Part shown: one piece after another, positions 56,973-64,000 of the stretch
Position numbering within the stretch: the stretch's first letter is position 1
Layout: each line of letters begins with the position of its first letter
Assembly: GCF_946886105.1 (NCBI RefSeq)
Contig: NZ_CAMPHV010000007.1
Span: 1 to 64,000 of the forward strand
Direction: 5' to 3'
Length of the DNA stretch: 64,000 nt
Source: an uncultured Pseudomonas sp.
GTDB taxonomy: Bacteria; Pseudomonadota; Gammaproteobacteria; Pseudomonadales; Pseudomonadaceae
The notes under the pieces: generated by a model
What the model was told of the DNA's origin: nothing
The model's database searches: none
Seen by the model: only the letters and a program-made list of their open reading frames with translations
Translations under genes and position numbers: made by a program

Positions 56973-57162
56973 AGGGTCTGTTAAGGTTTCGCCGCGAGCT
57001 GCGTTGCTGCGCCATTTGCCGCGCAACCCGCAGAACCGGGTGTTTTTTGTGCGCCGCTGCGTTTCTCGTCGCTGATTTGAAACAACCAAACCACGCTCCT
57101 CGTGCCTTGCCCCGCGCAAAACAGACTCCGGCGCGGCCGTGACTAAAACCTCAACAGACCCT
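56973..57162. mobile_element. MITE-like element, family A copy 2
   Basis: A 190-bp relative of the element at 51981-52260. Ends: AGGGTCTGTTAAGGTTTCG on the left and the near-complement TAAAACCTCAACAGACCCT on the right. Internal blocks shared with copy 1 include CTGCGTTTCTCGTC and AACCAAACCACGCTCCTCGT. It lacks about 90 bp present in the left part of copy 1. It lies between two divergent genes and probably contains part of their promoters. Confidence 0.72.
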
Positions 57163-57308
57163 CCGGCAAGGATTGACCGGACTATATAGGCTTGTCCCCG
57201 GATCAGGTCAAACCTGATGGCGGGCGCCGATGGTCTTGGCGCGCCTGCCGGTGCTAGGATACGAGGCCTCCATTCTAGTGATTGCGCAGCTTGGCGCCTA
57301 GTTATCTT

Positions 57309-57863
57309 ATGCCGACTTCAAGTTCCCCCTATGCCGCTTTCGCCGCGTTGCTCGCCAGCAGCGGCCATCCCGTTTCCCCCGCTGAGTTGCATGGCCTGTT
57401 GCTGGGTCGCAGCTGTGCCGGCGCCGGCTTCGAGATCGACCCTTGGCTGGTCGACGCCACCGAGTTGCTCGGCGCCGCGCCGCAGGACAATGTGCGCCAG
57501 GCGCTGATCGGGCTGCAGGAAATGGTCAAGGCCGAGCTGTCCGGCAGCGACGTCACCATCGTCCTGTTGCTGCCCGGCGACGACGCGCCGCTGCAAGAAC
57601 GCGCCAGCGCTTTGGGCCAGTGGTGCCAGGGCTTCCTCGGCGGTTTCGGGCTGACTGCCCGCGACACGGCGCTGAGCAGCGAAGCGATGGAAGTGTTGCA
57701 GGACCTTTCGGCCATCGCCCAGGTGCAGAATGCCCTGGACGAATCCGAGGACGGCGAGAACGATTACATGGAAGTGATGGAGTACCTGCGCGTCGCGCCG
57801 CTGCTGCTGTTCAGCGAGTGCGCCAAGCCCGTCGCGCCGGCCGCCAAGCCTTCGTTGCATTGA
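57309..57863 (+). CDS. YgfB/UPF0149 family protein
   Basis: A 184-residue protein ([48 protein letters not shown]) of the YgfB family. In P. aeruginosa YgfB influences ampDh3 expression and beta-lactam resistance (known from literature on that species). The ribosome site is weak. It precedes pepP by 31 bp and begins the ygfB-pepP-ubiH-ubiI operon. Confidence 0.93.
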   Translation: MPTSSSPYAAFAALLASSGHPVSPAELHGLLLGRSCAGAGFEIDPWLVDATELLGAAPQDNVRQALIGLQEMVKAELSGSDVTIVLLLPGDDAPLQERASALGQWCQGFLGGFGLTARDTALSSEAMEVLQDLSAIAQVQNALDESEDGENDYMEVMEYLRVAPLLLFSECAKPVAPAAKPSLH

Positions 57864-57894
57864 CCCCTATCCGTTTGACCTGACCGAGTCGCTC

Positions 57895-59229
57895 ATGATC
57901 AGCATCCCCAAGTCGGAATACGCCCGTCGGCGCAAGGCGCTGATGGCGCAGATGGAACCCAACAGCATCGCCATCCTGCCGGCGGCGCCGGTGTATATCC
58001 GCAACCGCGACGTCGAGCACGTCTACCGGCAGGACAGCGACTTCCAGTACCTGTCCGGCTTCCCCGAGCCCGAAGCGGTGATCGCGCTGATTCCGGGGCG
58101 TGAGCATGGCGAATACGTGCTGTTTTGCCGCGAACGCGATCCCGAGCGCGAGTTGTGGGATGGCCTGCGTGCCGGTCAGGATGGCGCGATCAGCCAATTC
58201 GGCGCCGACGATGCGTTCCCCATCGGCGATATCGACGACATCCTCCCGGGGCTGATCGAAGGGCGCGAGCGCGTCTATTACGCCATGGGCACCAATCAGG
58301 AGTTCGATCGCCACCTGATGGAGTGGATCAACACGATCCGCTCCAAGGCGCGCCAGGGCGCCTCGCCACCCAACGAATTCGTGGCCCTCGACCACCTGTT
58401 GCACGATATGCGGCTGTACAAGAGCGCGGCGGAGGTCAAGGTCATGCGCGAGGCGGCGGAGATCTCCGCGCGCGCCCATGTGCGGGCGATGCAGGCGAGC
58501 CGCGCCGGGTTGTACGAGTATCACCTGGAAGCCGAGCTGGATTACGAATTCCGCAAGGGCGGGGCGAAGATGCCGGCCTACGGCTCGATCGTCGCCGCCG
58601 GCAAGAACGCCTGCATTCTGCACTACCGCGAGAACGACGCGCCGCTCAAGGACGGCGACCTGGTCTTGATCGACGCGGCCTGCGAGATCGACTGCTACGC
58701 CAGCGACATCACCCGCACCTTTCCGGTCAGCGGTAAGTTTTCCGCCGAGCAGAAGGCCATCTACGAACTGGTGCTGGCCTCCCAGGAAGCCGCGTTCGCG
58801 CAGATCGCCCCGGGCAAACACTGGAACGAATCCCACGAGGCCGCGGTGCGCGTAATCACCGCCGGGCTGGTCGAGTTGGGCCTGCTGCAGGGCGACGTCG
58901 ACGAACTGATCGCCAGCGAAGCCTACAAGGCCTTTTATATGCACCGGGTCGGCCATTGGCTGGGCATGGACGTGCACGATGTCGGCGACTACAAGGTCGG
59001 CGGCGAGTGGCGGGTGCTCGAAGTCGGGATGGCGATGACGGTCGAGCCGGGTATCTATGTTGCGGTGGATAACCTCAATGTGGCGAAGAAATGGCGCGGT
59101 ATCGGCGTGCGCATCGAGGACGACGTGGTGGTGACCAAGGGCGGCTGTGAGATCCTCACCGGCGGTGTGCCAAAGACCGTCGCCGAGATCGAAGCGCTGA
59201 TGGCCGCCGCTCGCACCGAGGCCGCGTAG
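57895..59229 (+). CDS. pepP: Xaa-Pro aminopeptidase II
   Basis: A 444-residue M24B metallopeptidase that removes N-terminal residues before proline. The C-terminal pita-bread fold has the metal ligands in LIDAACEIDCYASDITRTFP (two Asp), HRVGHWLGMDVHD (His), VEPGIY (Glu) and IRIEDDVVV-type GVRIEDDVVV (Glu). It is next in order after ygfB, with ubiH 3 bp downstream. Confidence 0.97.
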   Translation: MISIPKSEYARRRKALMAQMEPNSIAILPAAPVYIRNRDVEHVYRQDSDFQYLSGFPEPEAVIALIPGREHGEYVLFCRERDPERELWDGLRAGQDGAISQFGADDAFPIGDIDDILPGLIEGRERVYYAMGTNQEFDRHLMEWINTIRSKARQGASPPNEFVALDHLLHDMRLYKSAAEVKVMREAAEISARAHVRAMQASRAGLYEYHLEAELDYEFRKGGAKMPAYGSIVAAGKNACILHYRENDAPLKDGDLVLIDAACEIDCYASDITRTFPVSGKFSAEQKAIYELVLASQEAAFAQIAPGKHWNESHEAAVRVITAGLVELGLLQGDVDELIASEAYKAFYMHRVGHWLGMDVHDVGDYKVGGEWRVLEVGMAMTVEPGIYVAVDNLNVAKKWRGIGVRIEDDVVVTKGGCEILTGGVPKTVAEIEALMAAARTEAA

Positions 59230-59232
59230 CGC

Positions 59233-60417
59233 ATGCAGCAGGTCGAACTGGCGATCGTCGGCGGCGGCCTGGTCGGCGCCAGCCTGGCCCTCGCGCTGCA
59301 GGACGGCGCCCGGGCGCGGGGCTGGCGGATTGCGCTGATCGAACCCTTCACCCCCGGCGCGGATTATCAACCGAGCTACGACGCGCGTTCGACGGCGCTG
59401 TCCTACGGCACCCGGCAGATCTATCAGCAGCTCGGCCTGTGGCAACAGATCGGTCAGCGCGCCGAGCCGATCATGCAGATCCATGTGTCCGACCGCGGGC
59501 GTTTTGCCGCCGCGCGCCTGAGCGCCCAAGACGAAGGCGTGCCGGCGCTCGGTTACGTGGTGGAGAATGCCTGGCTCGGCGAATGCCTGTGGCGCGCCCT
59601 GGATCCGCAGGTGGTCAGTTGGCGCAGCCCCGCCGAAGTGATCCATATGCAGGCGACCGACGCGGGCTATCGCTTGACCCTCAACGACCAGTCGAGCCTG
59701 CAGTGCGAACTGGCGATTCTCGCGGACGGCGGACGTTCCGGGTTGCGCGAGCAACTGGGCATCGGCGTCACCCACACCCCCTACGGGCAGAGTGCGTTGA
59801 TCGCCAACGTCAGCCCCGAGTACGGCCACAACGGCCAAGCTTTCGAGCGCTTTACCGAGCAGGGACCGATGGCCCTGTTGCCGTTGGCGGACAACCGTTG
59901 CGCACTGGTCTGGACCCGCGCGTCGAACGATGCCGAGCGCCTGCTGGCGCTGGACGATGGGGCGTTTCTCGACGAACTGCAGCAGGCCTTCGGTTATCGG
60001 CTCGGTGCTTTGCGCCAGGTCGGTAAGCGCCACCTTTATCCGCTGGCGTTGATCGAGGCGCAGGAGCAGGTTCGGCCGCATCTGGTGGTGCTGGGCAATG
60101 CGGCGCACAGCCTGCATCCGATCGCCGGGCAGGGCTATAACCTGTCGCTGCGCGATACCCAGGCGCTGGCGCAAATCCTTCTCGGCAGCGCCGCGCCGCT
60201 GGGCGACTTCGCCACGTTGCAGCACTACGTGCAGAACCAGCAAAGCGACCAACAGCTCACCGTGGGTTTCTCCGATCGGGTCACGCGCCTGTTCGGCAGC
60301 GGCGAGCCGTTGCTCGCCGCCGGGCGCAACCTCGGTTTGCTCGGCCTCGATCTGTTGCCGCCGGCCAAGCGCTGGTTCGCCCGCCAGGCCATGGGGCTCG
60401 GCACCCGGCCCCTATGA
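59233..60417 (+). CDS. ubiH: 2-octaprenyl-6-methoxyphenol hydroxylase UbiH
   Basis: A 394-residue FAD monooxygenase of ubiquinone synthesis, with nucleotide fold VGGGLVGASLALALQ, the family motif LADGGRSGLREQLG and the GD motif VVLGNAAHSLHPIAGQGYNL. It hydroxylates the ring at C4 in E. coli nomenclature. It directly follows pepP (3 bp) and precedes ubiI by 31 bp. Confidence 0.95.
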   Translation: MQQVELAIVGGGLVGASLALALQDGARARGWRIALIEPFTPGADYQPSYDARSTALSYGTRQIYQQLGLWQQIGQRAEPIMQIHVSDRGRFAAARLSAQDEGVPALGYVVENAWLGECLWRALDPQVVSWRSPAEVIHMQATDAGYRLTLNDQSSLQCELAILADGGRSGLREQLGIGVTHTPYGQSALIANVSPEYGHNGQAFERFTEQGPMALLPLADNRCALVWTRASNDAERLLALDDGAFLDELQQAFGYRLGALRQVGKRHLYPLALIEAQEQVRPHLVVLGNAAHSLHPIAGQGYNLSLRDTQALAQILLGSAAPLGDFATLQHYVQNQQSDQQLTVGFSDRVTRLFGSGEPLLAAGRNLGLLGLDLLPPAKRWFARQAMGLGTRPL

Positions 60418-60448
60418 CGCGGCTCGTCCACTTACTGAAGGAAGCACG

Positions 60449-61666
60449 ATGCAAGCGGATCTGATCATTGTCGGCGCCGGTATGGTCGGCAGCGCCCTGG
60501 CTCTGGCTCTGCGGGAGCAGGGTTTGGAAATCCTGCTGATCGACGGCGGGCCGCTCAGCGTCACGCCCTTCGACAAGAGCGCGGCCTTCGAACCGCGGGT
60601 CAGCGCCCTGTCGGTAGCCAGTCAGCGCGTGCTCGAACGCTTGGGCGTATGGGATGGCGTAGTCGCGCGGCGCAGCAGCCCATACCGCGACATGCAGGTA
60701 TGGGATGGTTCCGGCACCGGGCAGATTCATTTCAGCGCAGCCAGCGTACATGCCGAGGTGCTTGGCCATATCGTCGAGAACCGGGTGGTGCAGGATGCCT
60801 TGCTCGAACGACTGCACGACAGCGATATCGGCTTGCTGGCCAACGGCCGTCTGGAGCAGATGCGCCGCTCCGGCGATGGCTGGCTGCTGACCCTGCTCGA
60901 TGGCCGGCAGTTGCGTGCGCCGCTGTTGGTCGCGGCGGACGGCGCCAATTCCGCGGTGCGCCGCTTGGCCGGCTGCGCGACCCGCGAGTGGGACTACCTG
61001 CACCACGCCATCGTGACCAGCGTGCGTTGTGCCAGGCCCCACCAGGCCACGGCCTGGCAGCGTTTCACCGATGACGGCCCGCTGGCCTTCCTGCCTTTGG
61101 ATGGGCCTGCCGGCGAGCACTGGTGCTCGATCGTCTGGTCGATTACCCCGGCTGAAGCCGAGCGGGTGATGGCGCTGGACGATGCGGCGTTCTGCGCGGC
61201 ATTGGGCAAGGCCTTCGAATGGCGCCTTGGCGAGGTGCTGCACGCCGACCGTCGTCTGTGCATCCCGCTGCGCCAACGACATGCCAAACGCTATGTGGAG
61301 GACGGCCTGGCGTTGATCGGCGATGCCGCGCACAGTATCCACCCGCTGGCCGGGCAGGGGGTGAATATGGGCTTTCTCGACGCGGCGGTGCTGGCCGATG
61401 TGCTGAGCCATGCCCTGGCGCGTGGCGAGCGTCTGGCCGATGAGCGGGTGCTGAGCCGCTACGAGCGCAAGCGCATGCCGCACAACCTGGCGATGATGAC
61501 GGCGATGGAAGGCTTCGAGCGGCTGTTCCAGGCAGATCCCTTGCCGGTGCGCTGGTTGCGCAACGCCGGGCTCAATTGGGTCGACGAGCTGCCGGAAGCC
61601 AAGGCGTTGTTCGTGCGTCAGGCGCTGGGGCTTTCGGGCGATTTGCCGGAGCTGGCGCGGGCCTGA
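60449..61666 (+). CDS. ubiI: UbiI/VisC-type ubiquinone hydroxylase
   Basis: A 405-residue paralogue of UbiH: IIVGAGMVGSALALALREQG, LLVAADGANSAVRRLAG and LIGDAAHSIHPLAGQGVNMG. Position and family point to the VisC/UbiI C5-hydroxylase; UbiF/UbiM-like activity cannot be excluded. ATG at 60449 has GAAGGAA upstream. A GC stem (ACGGCAG with CTGCCGT, 61674-61697) after the stop may end the operon. Confidence 0.9.
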   Translation: MQADLIIVGAGMVGSALALALREQGLEILLIDGGPLSVTPFDKSAAFEPRVSALSVASQRVLERLGVWDGVVARRSSPYRDMQVWDGSGTGQIHFSAASVHAEVLGHIVENRVVQDALLERLHDSDIGLLANGRLEQMRRSGDGWLLTLLDGRQLRAPLLVAADGANSAVRRLAGCATREWDYLHHAIVTSVRCARPHQATAWQRFTDDGPLAFLPLDGPAGEHWCSIVWSITPAEAERVMALDDAAFCAALGKAFEWRLGEVLHADRRLCIPLRQRHAKRYVEDGLALIGDAAHSIHPLAGQGVNMGFLDAAVLADVLSHALARGERLADERVLSRYERKRMPHNLAMMTAMEGFERLFQADPLPVRWLRNAGLNWVDELPEAKALFVRQALGLSGDLPELARA

Positions 61667-61799
61667 CGCGCAAACGGCAGCTGGCAGGCGCTGCCGTATA
61701 GCGAGACCCAGGCGACTGTGTCGCCGCGCTTCTGTCGGCGGATGCTGTGCTACGGCTCAAGAGGCGGCGGGAGATTTGGCTGTCTGTGGCCGCCGTCGT

Positions 61800-63728
61800 T
61801 CAATCGTATTGGTAGCCCTTGAGCACGCTGCGCAACTCGTCCGCCAAGCCGCCGAGCTGCTCGGCGGCAGCGGCCGTGCGCTGGGCGTTCTGGCTCGTCA
61901 TCTGGGCGACGTCGGTAATGCGCAGCACGTTGCCGTTCACATCTTCGGCGACCACGCTTTGCTGTTCGGAGGTGCTCGCGATCTGCACGTTCATGTCGTT
62001 GATCCGGGCCACGGCCTCGGAAATCGCATTGAGCGCCTGCGCCGCACTTTGAATCAGCTCCACGCCTTGGCGCGCCCGTGCCTGCCCGGCCCCGACGCGC
62101 TCCGCCGCTTGTCTGGCGCCGCCTTGCAGGCGCTGGATCATGCCTTGAATTTCTTCTGTGGAGGCTTGCGTGCGTGACGCGAGGGTGCGGACTTCATCGG
62201 CCACCACGGCAAAGCCTCGCCCTTGCTCGCCGGCCCGGGCCGCCTCGATCGCCGCGTTCAGCGCCAGCAGATTGGTCTGCTCGGCGATGCTGCGAATCAC
62301 CACCAGGACGCCGCCAATTCGCTCGCTGTCTTCGGCCAGCGCTTGCATGACGCTTGCCGCTTGCTCGATTTCCTCGGCCAGGGTGTGGATCGCCGCGACC
62401 GCGCCGTCGACTACTTGGCGGCCCTGTTCGGCTTGCGCATCGGCGGCGCGAGTGGCTTCGGCCGCTTCAACCGCATTGCCGGCAACCTGGGCGACGGTAA
62501 CGCTCATCTCGGTCATCGAGGTGGCAACCTGATCGGTGCGATTGCGCTGGTCCATAACGCCATCGACTGTTTGCGCGGTCACCCCGGATAGCTCGTCTGC
62601 CGCCTGCGAGACCTGCTCGGAGGCCAGCGATACTTTGCCGATGAAATGGCGCAGGGCGGTCTGCATCTGTGCCAGAGATCCCAGTAACTGACCCACTTCG
62701 TCGAGGGTGCGAATCTGCACGCTGTTGTCCAGACGCCCTTCGGCGATGCTCTTCGCCATCTGCACGGCCTGGGCCAGCGGCTGCAGGATGAGGCGCTGCG
62801 AGAGGGTGCGCAGCACCAGGACCATGATTAGTAGAATGCCCAGTCCTATCGCGATCACCGCTGTTATCTGGTTGCTCATCAAGGCGCTGACTTCCGCGTC
62901 CGGATAGGCGGCGAGAATGCTGTAACCCCAGGGATCGAACGCCGTGCGGCGTAGGGTCCAGCCGGCAACTTCGCCGTCCGCAAGGGATTGCACCACCTTG
63001 GCGTCCGCATGCTTGCTGTGCATGCGCACGCGCCCCCGGTCATCCACCAGGGCGATGAAGCCCTGCTCGAGAATCCGGCTGTCATGGATGGCCGCTTCCA
63101 ATACCTTGAGATCGGCCCGATAACCGACATACCAGATGCCGATGGTCTGCCCTTGCGCATCGCGGATAGGGGCGTAGCCGGTCAGGAACGGGCTGCCGAG
63201 AATATCCACCTGGCCGTAGAAGGCTTCACCCCGGCGAATAGCGGCAATCGCCTGCCCTTGCGGGTCCAGCGATGTGCCCACGGCGCGCTGGCCGTCACGC
63301 ATTACGTTGGTGGCCACGCGGATGAATTCATCTCCCTGCTTGACGAACAAGGTCGCCGTACCGCCCGCGATCGCCGTCACGCCATCCACCAAGCTGTAAT
63401 CGCCCACTTGTGATTGCGCGCCGAACAGCAGATCGGCTACCGAGCGATCGCCGAGGTCGCGTGACGTGCTTAGTGTTGCGGGCCCCAGCGCCGCGCCGCG
63501 TTCCTGCAGCAGGGTCATCGCGCCTTTGACCCGTTCCCCCATGATCACGTCGGTCACGCTGAGGATGCGCTGAGCGCTGTCCATCCAGGCGGCGGCCTCG
63601 GCATCCACATCGGCGCGAATATCCCGGCTTTCCCAAACTGCGGTGAGGATCACGATGATCGAGGTCGCGAGCACCAGAACGATGGAGATGGCGAGTGTCA
63701 GCTTGGCTTTCAGGCTGTGCTTGAACAT
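61800..63728 (-). CDS. Methyl-accepting chemotaxis protein with Cache domain
   Basis: A 642-residue chemoreceptor. An N-terminal helix (about 8-30), a long periplasmic Cache3/Cache2-type sensor ([39 protein letters not shown]), a second helix (about 285-305), a HAMP domain and a cytoplasmic signalling domain with the hairpin tip [20 protein letters not shown]. The C-terminus ends GYQYD, without a CheR tether pentapeptide. Sensor layout resembles McpG/PctA-unrelated Cache receptors; ligand unknown. The 272 bp upstream to the window end hold only its promoter region. Confidence 0.92.
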   Translation of the reverse strand: MFKHSLKAKLTLAISIVLVLATSIIVILTAVWESRDIRADVDAEAAAWMDSAQRILSVTDVIMGERVKGAMTLLQERGAALGPATLSTSRDLGDRSVADLLFGAQSQVGDYSLVDGVTAIAGGTATLFVKQGDEFIRVATNVMRDGQRAVGTSLDPQGQAIAAIRRGEAFYGQVDILGSPFLTGYAPIRDAQGQTIGIWYVGYRADLKVLEAAIHDSRILEQGFIALVDDRGRVRMHSKHADAKVVQSLADGEVAGWTLRRTAFDPWGYSILAAYPDAEVSALMSNQITAVIAIGLGILLIMVLVLRTLSQRLILQPLAQAVQMAKSIAEGRLDNSVQIRTLDEVGQLLGSLAQMQTALRHFIGKVSLASEQVSQAADELSGVTAQTVDGVMDQRNRTDQVATSMTEMSVTVAQVAGNAVEAAEATRAADAQAEQGRQVVDGAVAAIHTLAEEIEQAASVMQALAEDSERIGGVLVVIRSIAEQTNLLALNAAIEAARAGEQGRGFAVVADEVRTLASRTQASTEEIQGMIQRLQGGARQAAERVGAGQARARQGVELIQSAAQALNAISEAVARINDMNVQIASTSEQQSVVAEDVNGNVLRITDVAQMTSQNAQRTAAAAEQLGGLADELRSVLKGYQYD

Positions 63729-64000
63729 ATATAAAAAATCTTCCTTGTTCCTGGCTTCTTGGTATCCGGCAAGGGGCTGTCCGGCCGCTACCCTTGTTTC
63801 GGTCGAGCGGGGTCTGAACTTTAGCGGGTTGTTGCATGTGGCCAGGAGAAGTAGCCGAAATCCAAACGGGCGTTGCTCTTGCAGCGGTTCTCGACTACGG
63901 GCTGATCTGGATCAAGGCAATTGCACTATATCCGGAAGAATAGTTGAGAAGCTAAATGCTATTCACTACTATTTAGCGTCTCAGGTAGTCTACTTCAGGA

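Noticed and set aside
57811..60252. 813-codon minus-strand ORF opposite pepP and ubiH
   Set aside because: Shadow of two well-conserved genes; composition typical of antisense frames and no ribosome site.

Overview
The window is a GC-rich chromosomal segment of a Pseudomonas species (Gammaproteobacteria). From recall of P. aeruginosa, the order cyaA / argH / algZ-algR / hemC-hemD-hemX-hemY / algQ / FKBP isomerase / algP / ABC-F / terC / hemB-ppk / ppx / trxA / rho / ubiD / zapA-6S RNA / pepP-ubiH matches the P. aeruginosa chromosome around PA5221-PA5272. A strict P. aeruginosa assignment is unlikely because a dsbH-type gene is missing after hemY and several loci are inserted or lost.

Layout. 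1-6.7 kb, minus strand: a Gly/Cys-rich protein cut by the window edge, class I adenylate cyclase, two small conserved proteins, a periplasmic solute-binding protein and argH. 7-13 kb, plus strand: algZ-algR and the tightly overlapping haem operon hemCDXY. 13.5-24.3 kb: algQ, a FKBP isomerase, the histone-like algP with Lys/Pro/Ala repeats, an ABC-F ATPase, a small mechanosensitive channel, terC, a LysE exporter, a UPF0178 protein, a MHYT-GGDEF-EAL protein, a thioesterase and elbB. 24.6-31.7 kb: hemB-ppk behind a convincing PHO box, convergent ppx, a dead GntR fragment, trxA and rho. 31.9-34 kb is an accessory patch with an AraC gene broken by a nonsense codon and a secreted serine hydrolase. 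34.5-37 kb: ubiD and a ferredoxin-type flavin reductase.

The striking region is 37.3-50.9 kb. A complete LuxR receptor and LuxI-type acyl-homoserine-lactone synthase sit tail to tail. On the luxI strand lies an array of AfsA-type hotdog (butenolide-synthase family), HAD phosphatase, aldo/keto reductase, FAD monooxygenase, condensation-like acyltransferase, alpha/beta hydrolase, MDR reductase, RarD/EamA transporter, a degenerate HMGL-plus-winged-helix protein, a secreted orphan and luxI. A TetR regulator and an EthD-like protein are upstream. Three lux-box-like palindromes, before ethD-like, before the aldo/keto reductase and before luxI, share a core and lie about 43 bp upstream of plausible start points. 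An intrinsic terminator separates afsA-HAD from the rest. The set looks like a quorum-controlled pathway for a small lipid-derived (butenolide, gamma-butyrolactone or furan-like) product, joining a Gram-negative AHL circuit with enzymes best known from Streptomyces signalling.

51-64 kb returns to core genes: a quinone oxidoreductase, a FliL-like protein, a CHASE-like/PAS/GGDEF cyclase, an EVE protein, a 44-residue membrane peptide, 5-formyl-THF cyclo-ligase, 6S RNA, zapA and a ZapB-like coiled coil, ygfB-pepP-ubiH-ubiI, and a chemoreceptor. Three MITE-like elements from two families with terminal inverted repeats are scattered in this part. No tRNA, rRNA or CRISPR array was seen.
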